Part shown: positions 1-7,727 of the stretch, one piece after another
Position numbering within the stretch: position 1 is the stretch's first letter
How the letters are laid out: each line of letters begins with the position of its first letter
From: Agromyces luteolus
Lineage (GTDB): Bacteria > Actinomycetota > Actinomycetes > Actinomycetales > Microbacteriaceae
Assembly: GCF_009729855.1 (NCBI RefSeq)
Contig: NZ_WODA01000007.1
Location: 124,001-188,000, forward strand
Reading direction: 5' to 3'
DNA: 64,000 nucleotides
Program-made: the position numbers and the translations under genes
Notes under the pieces: model-generated
What the model was told of the DNA's origin: nothing
The model's database searches: none
Seen by the model: the letters and a program-made list of their open reading frames with translations, nothing else

Positions 1-1008
1 GGCGGCGACTGCCCCGGACTGAACGCGGTCATCCGCGGCGCGGTGCTGAAGGGCGTCATCTCGCACGACGCCGAGTTCGTCGGGTTCCGCTGGGGCTGGC
101 GCGGCGTCGTCGAGCGCGACATCATGCCCATCACGCGCCACGACGTGCGCGGACTCTCCAAGCAGGGCGGCACCATCCTCGGCTCGAGCCGCACGAACCC
201 GTTCGAGGGCGAGCAGGGCGGCCCCGAGAACATCCGCCGCATGCTCGACGAGGAGGGCATCGACGCGATCGTCGCGATCGGCGGCGAGGGCACGCTCACG
301 GCGGCCCGCCGGCTGTGGGACGAGGGCGGCATCCCCGTGATCGGCGTCCCGAAGACGATCGACAACGACCTCGCCGCGACCGACTACTCGTTCGGGTTCG
401 ACACGGCCGTCGAGATCGCGACCGAGGCGATCGACCGCCTGCGCACCACGGCCGAATCGCACAACCGGGCGATCGTGCTCGAGGTCATGGGCCGTCACGT
501 CGGCTGGATCGCGCTGCACTCCGGCATGGCGGGCGGCGCGCACGCGATCCTCATCCCCGAGCAGCCCATGGGCATCGACGAGATCTGCGAATACGTGGAG
601 TCGGTGCGGGACCGCGGTCGCGCGCCGCTCATCGTCGTCGCCGAGGGCTTCAAGCTCGACACGATGGAGGAGGCGCACTCGCACCTCGGCCTCGACGCGT
701 TCAACCGGCCGCGCCTCGGCGGCATCGCCGAGAAGCTCGCGCCCCTGATCGAGGAGCGGACCGGCATCGAGTCGCGGCACACGGTCCTCGGGCACATCCA
801 GCGCGGCGGCGCGCCGTCGGCGTACGACCGGGTGCTCGCGACCCGCCTCGGCATGGCCGCGGTCGACGCCGCGTTCGACCGCGCGTGGGGCAGCATGGTC
901 ACCCTCCGCGGCACCGACATCGCGCGCGTCTCGATCGCGGACGCGACGGGCGGGCTGAACGTCGTGCCCCAGTCGCGGTACGACGAGGCGCGGATCCTCT
1001 TCGGCTGA
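1..1008 (+). CDS. pfkA: 6-phosphofructokinase, 5' end cut by the window
   Basis: Phosphorylates fructose 6-phosphate to the 1,6-bisphosphate in glycolysis (cytoplasm). The frame is already open at base 1 with GGDCPGLNAVIRG, the nucleotide-binding loop near the N-terminus of the family, so only a few residues are missing; 335 residues are present. Key motifs follow in order: GGEGTLTAA, the active-site PKTIDND, MGRHVGW, EGFK and GHIQRGG. The site corresponding to E. coli 104 is Gly (ATP type) while the site corresponding to 124 is Lys (as in pyrophosphate enzymes). This combination is known from actinobacterial group III enzymes that use ATP, so ATP use is likely but not proven. The stop is followed four bases later by the Nudix gene, so the two are probably co-transcribed. 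Confidence 0.95.
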   Translation, partial: GGDCPGLNAVIRGAVLKGVISHDAEFVGFRWGWRGVVERDIMPITRHDVRGLSKQGGTILGSSRTNPFEGEQGGPENIRRMLDEEGIDAIVAIGGEGTLTAARRLWDEGGIPVIGVPKTIDNDLAATDYSFGFDTAVEIATEAIDRLRTTAESHNRAIVLEVMGRHVGWIALHSGMAGGAHAILIPEQPMGIDEICEYVESVRDRGRAPLIVVAEGFKLDTMEEAHSHLGLDAFNRPRLGGIAEKLAPLIEERTGIESRHTVLGHIQRGGAPSAYDRVLATRLGMAAVDAAFDRAWGSMVTLRGTDIARVSIADATGGLNVVPQSRYDEARILFG

Positions 1009-1012
1009 GCGG

Positions 1013-1495
1013 ATGCCGCTTCCCGAGGTCTGCGTCTGCTACGTGCTCCGCGAGTCCGGCGGGCGCACCGAGGTCCTCCTCGGCCGGAAGAAGCACGGCC
1101 TCGGCGCCGGCAACTACGTGGGCCTCGGCGGCAAGCTGGAACCGGGGGAGTCGGCCGTCGACGCCGCGGTGCGCGAGGTCGAGGAGGAGTCGGGGCTCGT
1201 GGTCGCGGCCGTCGACCTCGAGTCGCGCGGGCGGCTGACCTACCTCTTCCCGCATCGCGAGGCCTGGAGCCAGGTCTCGAACGTGTTCGTGGTGCGGACG
1301 TTCGCGGGGTCTCCGGGGCCGTCCGACGAGCTCGACCCCGAGTGGTTCGCGCTCGAGGACGTGCCGCTCGCCGAGATGTGGGACGACGCGCGCAGGTGGC
1401 TCCCCGGCGTGCTGGCCGGTGGGACGGTGCGTCGCACCTACGTGTTCGGCGACGATCTCGCGACCGTGGTCGACGAGGCGAACCACGTCGCGTAG
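1013..1495 (+). CDS. Nudix hydrolase
   Basis: 160-residue Nudix protein that would hydrolyse a nucleoside diphosphate linked to another group. The Nudix box is complete: GGKLEPGES, then REVEEESGL, which fits Gx5Ex7REUXEEXGU at about residues 41-63. The YVGLGGKLEPGE context resembles MutT/8-oxo-dGTP-type members, but substrate cannot be read from sequence. ATG follows the pfkA stop by four bases, so it is likely translated from the same message. A GC-rich hairpin follows the stop. Confidence 0.88.
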   Translation: MPLPEVCVCYVLRESGGRTEVLLGRKKHGLGAGNYVGLGGKLEPGESAVDAAVREVEEESGLVVAAVDLESRGRLTYLFPHREAWSQVSNVFVVRTFAGSPGPSDELDPEWFALEDVPLAEMWDDARRWLPGVLAGGTVRRTYVFGDDLATVVDEANHVA

Positions 1496-1520
1496 CCGGT
1501 CCGGGCGGCTCGCCGAGGGC

Positions 1521-1543
1521 CGGCCCGCCCTCCGGGCGGGCGG
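1521..1543 (+). terminator. Hairpin after the Nudix gene
   Basis: GCCCGCCC and GGGCGGGC pair across a three-base loop just after the Nudix stop. There is no T run, as is usual in such GC-rich genomes. It probably ends the pfkA-Nudix transcript. Confidence 0.5.
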
Positions 1544-1598
1544 TGACCGCCCCGCCGATCCGGGGGTTCGCCCCATGTCGACGGCCGCGCGCCGTCCG

Positions 1599-1604
1599 TA
1601 GTCT
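1599..1604 (+). promoter_or_regulatory. -10 element TAGTCT for the DUF4190 gene
   Basis: TAGTCT fits the actinobacterial TANNNT -10 consensus. It lies 32 bases before the ATG, leaving a short leader that contains AGGAGA eight bases upstream of the start. No clear -35 box was seen. Confidence 0.4.
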
Positions 1605-1636
1605 CGGATCATCCCGATGGACAGGAGATCCAACTG

Positions 1637-1927
1637 ATGACCACCGTCACCCCCGCACCGGCGACCGACGTCGAGACGCGCGGGTTCGCCGTGTCGAGCC
1701 TCGTGCTCGGCATCGTCTCGCTCGTCGCCGGCTTCACCTTCGTGGTGCCCGTCGCCGGCCTCGTGCTCGGCATCCTCGCGCTGCGTCGCGAGCCGTCGGC
1801 CCGCACGATGGCGATCTGGGGCATCGTGCTGAACGGCGTGATGCTCGCGGGCGTCGTCATCGCGACGCTCGCGTTCCTCGCCTTCGGCCTGCTGCTGCTG
1901 CCGTTCGCGCCGCTCGCGTTCGTCTGA
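1637..1927 (+). CDS. Small DUF4190-type membrane protein
   Basis: 96 residues with two hydrophobic segments (about 19-47 and 58-92) joined by a short basic loop, RREPSARTMA. The layout GFAVSSLVLGIVSLV...GLVLGILALRR...WGIVLNGVML is typical of DUF4190 proteins of Actinobacteria, whose function is unknown. ATG has a good ribosome-binding site (AGGAGA). It appears monocistronic, with its own -10 element and a strong terminator. Location would be the cytoplasmic membrane. Confidence 0.75.
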   Translation: MTTVTPAPATDVETRGFAVSSLVLGIVSLVAGFTFVVPVAGLVLGILALRREPSARTMAIWGIVLNGVMLAGVVIATLAFLAFGLLLLPFAPLAFV

Positions 1928-1940
1928 CCCACCGAGCCCA

Positions 1941-1972
1941 CGAGGCCCCCGACCTGCCGGTCGGGGGCCTCG
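1941..1972 (+). terminator. Strong hairpin terminator
   Basis: A perfect 13-bp stem (CGAGGCCCCCGAC with its complement) around the six-base loop CTGCCG, placed 14 bases after the DUF4190 stop. Confidence 0.75.
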
Positions 1973-2046
1973 CCCGCGTCCGGGCCTGCGTCGGGTCCGC
2001 CGCCGGGTCTACCCTGACGCGTGAGGGCACAGGCGCGGGGGAGCGG

Positions 2047-3426
2047 ATGGACGGTGAGCACGGGCAGGGGATCTCGACGTGGGGGTCCGGTGCGCCGGAG
2101 CCCCGCTACGCGGAGACCGAGGACGGCGCCGTCGCCTACCAGGTCTTCGGCGCCGGCCCTCGGGACCTGCTGTTCATCGGCAACTGGGCGAGCAACATCG
2201 AGGTGATGTGGGAGCACCCGTCGATGGTGCGCTACCTCGAGCGGCTGGCCCGGTTCGCCCGCGTGATCTGCTTCGACAAGCGCGGCGCCGGGCTGTCGGA
2301 TCCCGTCGCCATGGGTGCGCTGCCGACGCTCGAGCACTGGATGGACGACGCGCGCGCGGTGCTCGACGCCGCCGGCTCCGCCTCCGCGACGCTCGTCGGC
2401 GACGCGGAGGGCGGCCCGATGGCGATGATGCTGGCGGCGAGCCATCCGCAGCGCACCGACGCCCTCGTGCTCGTGAACACCTTCGCGCGGCTGCTCCGTG
2501 CACCCGACTACCCGATCGGCATCCCCGAGCCGACGGCGGAGCTGCTGCTCGGGGAGTGGCGCCGCAACTGGGGCACGGGGGCCGTCCTGCAGCTCACCGC
2601 CCCTGACGTCGCCGACGACCTCCAGCTGCAGCGCTGGGTGGGCCGCTACATGCGCCTGTCGGCATCCCCGGCCGCGGCGACCCGGATGTACGAGTGGGTG
2701 CTCCAGCTCGACGTGCGGTCGGTGCTGCCGAGCATCCAGGTGCCGACGCTGGTCCTGCACAAGGCGCGGAACCGCCACTACCGGATCCCGATGGGGCGCT
2801 ACCTGGCCGAGCACATCCCGGGCGCTCGGCTCGTCGAGCTGCCAGGCACGGCCTGGTATCCGCCCTTCGTCGAGTCCGACCGGCTCCTCGACGAGGTCGA
2901 GGAGTTCATGACGGGCGAGCGCGCCGCGTCCGTCGACGACCGCGTCCTCGCGACCGTGCTGTTCACCGACATCGTCGGGTCGACCGACCTCGCGGCCCGC
3001 CTCGGCGACCAGCGCTGGCTCGACCTCAAGCTCGCGCACGACGAGCTCGTCCGCTCGCGCATCGAGCGCTACCGCGGCACCGACGTCTCATCGACCGGCG
3101 ACGGGTTCCTCGCCCTGTTCGACGGGCCCGCGCGCGCCGTGCGGTGCGCGTGGGAGATCGCCTCGGCGGTGCGGACGCTGGGCCTCGAGGTCCGGGCCGG
3201 CGTGCACAGCGGCGAGGTCGAGTTCCAGGGCGACGACGTCGCGGGGATCGCGGTGCACCTGGCCTCCCGCGTCATGTCGCATGCGTCGGCCGGGACCGTC
3301 TTCGCCTCGGGCACCGTGAAGGATCTCGTGGTCGGGTCGGGCATCGGGTTCGAGGACCGCGGCATCCACGTGCTGAAGGGCGTCCCCGGCGAGTGGCGGC
3401 TGTTCGAGGTGACCGGTCCGGGCTGA
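2047..3426 (+). CDS. Alpha/beta-hydrolase-like domain fused to a class III nucleotide cyclase
   Basis: 459 residues. The N-terminal part (about 20-285) has an alpha/beta-hydrolase fold pattern, with CFDKRGAGLSD and HPQRTDALVLVNT. The nucleophile elbow, normally GxSxGG, reads GDAEGG (118-123), so the serine is replaced by Ala120 and this half is probably not a hydrolase. The C-terminal part (about 300-459) is a class III adenylate/guanylate cyclase domain with the metal-binding FTDIVGST and STGDGF. The substrate-specifying Lys of canonical adenylate cyclases appears to be Ser (DVSSTGDG). ATG is preceded by GGGGGAG. The likely role is a cytoplasmic cyclase whose degenerate hydrolase half senses a small molecule; that sensing role is inferred. 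Confidence 0.82.
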   Translation: MDGEHGQGISTWGSGAPEPRYAETEDGAVAYQVFGAGPRDLLFIGNWASNIEVMWEHPSMVRYLERLARFARVICFDKRGAGLSDPVAMGALPTLEHWMDDARAVLDAAGSASATLVGDAEGGPMAMMLAASHPQRTDALVLVNTFARLLRAPDYPIGIPEPTAELLLGEWRRNWGTGAVLQLTAPDVADDLQLQRWVGRYMRLSASPAAATRMYEWVLQLDVRSVLPSIQVPTLVLHKARNRHYRIPMGRYLAEHIPGARLVELPGTAWYPPFVESDRLLDEVEEFMTGERAASVDDRVLATVLFTDIVGSTDLAARLGDQRWLDLKLAHDELVRSRIERYRGTDVSSTGDGFLALFDGPARAVRCAWEIASAVRTLGLEVRAGVHSGEVEFQGDDVAGIAVHLASRVMSHASAGTVFASGTVKDLVVGSGIGFEDRGIHVLKGVPGEWRLFEVTGPG

Positions 3427-3632
3427 CCCGCCGGACGCACGAATCGGACGCCGTGTACAGCCGACGCGCATGGAACGTACACGCTGCAGCACGAATCGCC
3501 GCGAGCCCGCGAGTAGGCTCGGGGACGTACCGAGCGCGGCGATCCCGCGCGTGTCCCCGAGGCGATGGAGCCGAAGTGTCGATGACCCGACCGCATCCCA
3601 ACACCGTCGAGAGCGTCCGATCGGAGGACGAG
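3427..3632 (+). promoter_or_regulatory. aspA upstream region with -10 TAGGCT and a GTAC-ended dyad
   Basis: 206 bases without a gene. TAGGCT at 3514-3519 is a -10 candidate. Upstream, CGTGTAC (3452-3458) and GTACACG (3477-3483) form an inverted repeat with an 18-base spacer, a possible operator. GGAGG at 3623-3627 sits five bases before the GTG at 3633 and decides the aspA start. Confidence 0.4.
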
Positions 3633-5093
3633 GTGATCCCCACGAACACGTCGGAGACCCGGACCGAGACCGACTCGCTCGGCTCGGTCGAGGTCCCCGC
3701 AGATGCCTACTGGGGCGTGCACACCATGCGTGCGCTCCAGAACTTCCCGATCTCCAAGCGACCGATCTCGGTCTACCCCGAACTCGTCGTCGCGCTCGCG
3801 CAGGTGAAGCAGGCGGCGTGCCGGGCGAACAAGGAGCTCGGCGCGCTCGATCCGCGCAAGCAGGCGTGGATCGACGAGGCGTGCCAGCGGATCATCGACG
3901 GCGAGTTCCACGACCAGTTCGTGGTCGGCGTCATCCAGGGCGGCGCGGGCACCTCGACGAACATGAACGCGAACGAGGTCATCGCGAACGTCGCGCTCGA
4001 GATCGCCGGCTACCCGAAGGCGCGCTACGACCTCATCCACCCCATCGACGACGTCAACCGCAGCCAGTCGACGAACGACACGTACCCGACCGCGCTGAAG
4101 CTCGCGATGACCGCGTCGCTCACGACGATGCTCACCGAGCTCGACCTGCTCCGCATCTCGTTCGGCCGCAAGGGCCGCGAGTTCCACGAGGTGCTGAAGG
4201 TCGGCCGCACGCAGCTGCAGGACGCGGTGCCGATGACGCTCGGCCAGGAGTTCCACGGCTTCGCGACGACGCTCGGCGAGGACATCGCCCGGCTCCGCGA
4301 GACGATCAAGCTGCTCTCAGAGGTGAACCTCGGCGGCACCGCCGTCGGCACGGGCATCACGGCCGACCCCGGCTACGCGGCCGCGGTCGTGCGCCACCTC
4401 AGCGAGATCACCGGCCAGCGTCTCGAGACCGCGCCCGACCTCGTCGAGGCGACGAGCGACACGGGCGTCTTCATGACCTTCTCGAGCGCGCTGAAGCGCA
4501 GCGCGATCAAGCTCTCGAAGATCTGCAACGACCTCCGACTGCTCTCCTCGGGCCCGCAGGCGGGCCTCGGCGAGATCCACCTGCCGCCGAAGCAGGCGGG
4601 TTCGAGCATCATGCCGGGCAAGGTGAACCCGGTGATCCCCGAGGCGGTCAGCCAGGTGGCCTACGCGGTCGCCGGCGCGGATGTCACGGTCATGATGGCC
4701 GCCGAGAACGGCCAGCTGCAGCTCAACGCGTTCGAGCCGGTCATCGCGCACTCCCTCCTGCAGTCGATCACGTGGATGCGCCAGGCGTGCTGGACCCTCC
4801 GCGTGAACTGCGTCGACGGGATCACGCCGAACACCGAGCACCTCGAGGCGCAGGTCGCCTCGAGCGTCGGCGTGATCACCGCGCTCATCCCGTTCATCGG
4901 CTACGCCGAGGCCGCCAAGCTCGCCAAGGCCGCGCTCGCGACCGGGCGACCGGTGGCCGACCTCGTCGTCGAGGCCGGCCTGATGACCCGCGAGGACGTG
5001 ACGCGGCAGCTCATGCCGTCGCGACTGTCGGGCGTGCACCCGATCACGCAGGCGATCAACGTGGTCGAGCTGAAGGCCGAGCCGAGCGACTGA
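3633..5093 (+). CDS. aspA: Aspartate ammonia-lyase
   Basis: Converts L-aspartate to fumarate and ammonia, feeding the TCA cycle (cytoplasmic homotetramer). 486 residues, the normal length of the family. TRTETDSLGSVEVPADAYWG at the N-terminus, TSTNMNANE and the fumarase/aspartase signature GSSIMPGKVNP (around residue 322-332) are all present. The closest look-alike is class II fumarase, but the TETDSLG start and GAGTSTNMN context fit aspartase. GTG 3633 is chosen because GGAGG lies at ideal spacing. An in-frame ATG at 3582 would add 17 unconserved residues and lacks a good binding site. Confidence 0.92.
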   Translation: MIPTNTSETRTETDSLGSVEVPADAYWGVHTMRALQNFPISKRPISVYPELVVALAQVKQAACRANKELGALDPRKQAWIDEACQRIIDGEFHDQFVVGVIQGGAGTSTNMNANEVIANVALEIAGYPKARYDLIHPIDDVNRSQSTNDTYPTALKLAMTASLTTMLTELDLLRISFGRKGREFHEVLKVGRTQLQDAVPMTLGQEFHGFATTLGEDIARLRETIKLLSEVNLGGTAVGTGITADPGYAAAVVRHLSEITGQRLETAPDLVEATSDTGVFMTFSSALKRSAIKLSKICNDLRLLSSGPQAGLGEIHLPPKQAGSSIMPGKVNPVIPEAVSQVAYAVAGADVTVMMAAENGQLQLNAFEPVIAHSLLQSITWMRQACWTLRVNCVDGITPNTEHLEAQVASSVGVITALIPFIGYAEAAKLAKAALATGRPVADLVVEAGLMTREDVTRQLMPSRLSGVHPITQAINVVELKAEPSD

Positions 5094-5097
5094 GTCC

Positions 5098-5116
5098 GGC
5101 GCCGCGCGCCGGCGCC
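5098..5116. terminator. Bidirectional hairpin between convergent genes
   Basis: GGCGCC repeated around GCGCGCC makes a compact GC-rich stem in the 23-base gap between aspA and the convergent hydrolase gene. It could end either transcript. Confidence 0.4.
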
Positions 5117-5992
5117 TCAGATGACGCGGCAGTGCGTGGTGAGCGAGCCGATGCCCTCGATGGTGACCGTCACGGTCGAGCCGTCGTGCAGGAAGACCTG
5201 CGGGTTGCGCGAGTACCCGGCGCCGCCGGGGCTGCCGGTGGAGATGAGCGTGCCGGCCGGCACGGTCGCGGTCTTCGAGAGGTAGGAGATGATCTCGGCG
5301 ACGCTGCGGACCATCTCGTTGGTCGAGGCGTCCTGGAGGATGTGACCGTCGAGGTTGGTCGTGAGCCACAGGTCCTGCGGATCGGGGATCTCGTCGGCGG
5401 TGACGACGACGGGTCCGGTCGGCGTGAAGCCGTCGAACGACTTGCAGCGAGACCACTGCGCCTCGCTGAACTGGATGTCGCGCGCCGTGATGTCGTTCAC
5501 GACGGTGTAGCCCCACACGTGGTCGAGGGCCTCCTGCGGCGAGACGTCGCGCGCCGGCGTGCCGATGACGACGCCGAGCTCGGCCTCGTAGTCGACCTGC
5601 GTGGCGACGTCGCCGGCCCACGTGGTCGTCGCGCCGTGCGCGGCCAGCGAGTTCGGCCAGAGCGAGAAGATGGTCATGGCCGACTCGGAGCGGAGCTTCA
5701 GCTCGGAGGCGTGGGCGGCGTAGTTCGCCCCGATGGCGAGCACCTGCGACGGCCGCAGCACGGCCGAGTCGTGGCGGAGCTCGGAGACCGGCGTGGTCGG
5801 TGCGCCCGAGGCGAGCGCTGCGTCGACGACCGCGCGCACGTCGGCGAGGGCGTCGGGGCCCTGCTCGATGAGCTCCTGCAGGTCGCGCGGAGCGCTCGGC
5901 ATCACTTCGTCGAGGAAGATCGCCCGCTCGTCGTGGACCACCGCGAGTCGGGGGGTCGTCTGGCCTTCGACTCGGAGGTGCGCGAACTTCAC
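5117..5992 (-). CDS. Fumarylacetoacetate hydrolase-family protein
   Basis: 291 residues. The C-terminal two thirds is the FAH fold, with the metal-binding pattern DYEAELGVVIG, then NDITARDIQ, CKSFDGFTPTGP and SPGGAGYSRNPQVFLHDG. Members hydrolyse or decarboxylate 2-oxo acids or cleave C-C bonds in aromatic and sugar-acid breakdown, so the exact substrate is unknown. GTG start: the hexamer TAGCCT (5999-6004, complement) ends six bases before it, as in a leaderless transcript. Further upstream TGTGCAGAACGTACA is an imperfect dyad that may be an operator. Confidence 0.82.
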   Translation of the reverse strand: MKFAHLRVEGQTTPRLAVVHDERAIFLDEVMPSAPRDLQELIEQGPDALADVRAVVDAALASGAPTTPVSELRHDSAVLRPSQVLAIGANYAAHASELKLRSESAMTIFSLWPNSLAAHGATTTWAGDVATQVDYEAELGVVIGTPARDVSPQEALDHVWGYTVVNDITARDIQFSEAQWSRCKSFDGFTPTGPVVVTADEIPDPQDLWLTTNLDGHILQDASTNEMVRSVAEIISYLSKTATVPAGTLISTGSPGGAGYSRNPQVFLHDGSTVTVTIEGIGSLTTHCRVI

Positions 5993-5998
5993 CCGTCT

Positions 5999-6004
5999 AG
6001 GCTA
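5999..6004 (-). promoter_or_regulatory. -10 TAGCCT, leaderless FAH-family gene
   Basis: TAGCCT on the minus strand followed by six bases and the GTG start. A TTGTAC lies further upstream inside a TGTGC..GTACA dyad. Confidence 0.45.
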
Positions 6005-6063
6005 TCGGCCGGCCTCGCGCGGGCGCTGTGCAGAACGTACAACGAACCGGGCGGGATGCTCCG

Positions 6064-7677
6064 TCACGTCGACAATGCGGATGCCGCGACGCGCCAGAGG
6101 TGCATGGACGCGTAGCTCCGCCAGGGCGCCCATGCCGCGCCGCGTGCGGCGAGCGCGTTCGGGTCGGAGGGCAGTCCGAGCCGCGCGGCGCCGTTCCGGA
6201 GCGCGAGGTCGGAGACGAGCAGCTCGTCGGGTTCGCGCGTCACGCGCATGGCGAGGTAGCCGGCCGTCCAGGGCCCGATGCCGGGCACGGCGAGCAGCTC
6301 GGCGCGAAGGTCGCCGCGCTCGCGCTCCGGCGCGACGACGAGGTCCCCGGACGCGAGCCGGGCGCACACGTCGAGGATCGTGCGGATCCGGGCGGCGGGG
6401 CCCCGCAGGACGTCGGCGCCGTGCTCGGCGATCGCCGCCGCGGTCGGGAACAGCGTGCGCGTGCGCTCGCCGACCACGATGGGTTCGCCGAGGTCGGCGG
6501 CGAGCCGCGTCAGCGCGGTGCGCGCCGCGGGGACGGAGACCTGCTGGCCGACGAGCGCGCGCACCACCAGCTCGTGGGGGTCGAGGCAACCCGGCATGCG
6601 GATCCCGGGGACCGCGGCGATCGCGGGGGCGAGCACCGGGTCGGCTCCGAGCGCGGCGTCGATCGCCTCGGCGTCGGCGTCGAGGTCGAACAGCCGTCGG
6701 ACGCGGGCGACGAGGGGTGCGAGGTCGGCGAGGCTCGCCAGGTGCGCCTCCACGTCGAGCGCGGGGGCGTCGTCGACCGCGGCCAGGCGCACGAGTGCCG
6801 GGCCGGTCGGCAGTGAGAGCGTCCGCTCGTAGCGGTCGGCTCCGGCGACCTCGACGCCCTCCAGCGCCCGGGCGGCGAGCCAGGCGAACACGCCGCCCGA
6901 GTCGAACGGCGCTCGCGCGGGCAGGCGGAGCCGGACGACGCCGGCGTCGCCGAGGCGGGGCTCCGGGCCATCCGCCTCGCCCGCGCCGTTCGTCGCCGCT
7001 GCGGTCGCCGCCGCCGCAGGCGTCGCTGCGGTCGCCGTCGCGATGCGACCGCCGCGCCGGGCGCGCGCCGTCGCGCGCAGCTCGAGCGGGCTGCGTTCGT
7101 AGACGGCGCGCACGGTGTCGTTGAACTGGCGGATGCTGCCGAAGCCGGCCGCGAACGCGACGTCGGAGACGCGCATCGAGGTCGAGGTGAGCAGCGCGCG
7201 CGCCGTCTGCGCGCGGTGGGCCCGGGCGAGGGCGAGCGGGCCGGCGCCGAGCTCGGCCGTGAGCACCCGCGTGAGGTGGCGGGGGGTGTAGCCGAGGCGC
7301 CCCGCGAGGCCGGGCACGCCCTCGCGCTCGACGACGCCGTCGGCGATGAGTCGCATGGCGCGTGCGGCGAGGTCGTCGTCGAGGTCCCACTCGGGGGAGC
7401 CCGGCACGGCGTCGGGCAGGCACCGCTTGCAGGCGCGGAGGCCCGCCTCGTGCGCGGCCGCGGCGGTGCGGTAGAAGGTGACGTTGCGCGGCTTCGGCGG
7501 CGCGGCCGGGCAGCTCGGTCGGCAGTAGATGCCCGTCGAATGGACGCCCGTGATGAACTGGCCGTCGAAGCGGGCGTCGCGCGCGAGCATCGCCCGGTAC
7601 CGCTCGGCGAAGACGGGGTCGGCGAGCGGATCGGCGGTGGCGGTCGTGGTCACCCCTCCAGCGTCGCATCCGCCCAC
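6064..7677 (-). CDS. alkA: Ada N-terminal / AraC / AlkA fusion, DNA-3-methyladenine glycosylase II
   Basis: 537 residues. Three parts are seen in order. First is an Ada-type zinc domain with Cys52, Cys56, Cys83 and Cys86 (GIYCRPSC...CKRC); Cys52 is the residue expected to take up methyl groups from phosphotriesters. Next is an AraC-type helix-turn-helix (about 100-200, [15 protein letters not shown]). Last is an AlkA-like glycosylase with LVGQQVSV, the HhH loop [11 protein letters not shown] and the catalytic Asp in VSDLALRNG (about 490). It would sense alkylation damage and excise 3-methyladenine. The start is uncertain: GTG 7677 has a TATGCA hexamer five bases upstream (leaderless), while GTG 7653 has GGAGG but too close. 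It is divergent from the FAD oxidase. Confidence 0.9.
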   Translation of the reverse strand: MGGCDAGGVTTTATADPLADPVFAERYRAMLARDARFDGQFITGVHSTGIYCRPSCPAAPPKPRNVTFYRTAAAAHEAGLRACKRCLPDAVPGSPEWDLDDDLAARAMRLIADGVVEREGVPGLAGRLGYTPRHLTRVLTAELGAGPLALARAHRAQTARALLTSTSMRVSDVAFAAGFGSIRQFNDTVRAVYERSPLELRATARARRGGRIATATAATPAAAATAAATNGAGEADGPEPRLGDAGVVRLRLPARAPFDSGGVFAWLAARALEGVEVAGADRYERTLSLPTGPALVRLAAVDDAPALDVEAHLASLADLAPLVARVRRLFDLDADAEAIDAALGADPVLAPAIAAVPGIRMPGCLDPHELVVRALVGQQVSVPAARTALTRLAADLGEPIVVGERTRTLFPTAAAIAEHGADVLRGPAARIRTILDVCARLASGDLVVAPERERGDLRAELLAVPGIGPWTAGYLAMRVTREPDELLVSDLALRNGAARLGLPSDPNALAARGAAWAPWRSYASMHLWRVAASALST

Positions 7678-7714
7678 GACGTTGCATAGCGGAAATCGGA
7701 CATGGCCGCGCGAC

Positions 7715-7720
7715 TACGCT
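7715..7720 (+). promoter_or_regulatory. -10 TACGCT, leaderless FAD oxidase
   Basis: TACGCT lies seven bases before ATG 7728, which would put the transcription start on the start codon. The 50-base gap also holds the minus-strand TATGCA for the AlkA fusion. Confidence 0.5.
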
Positions 7721-7727
7721 GGACCCC

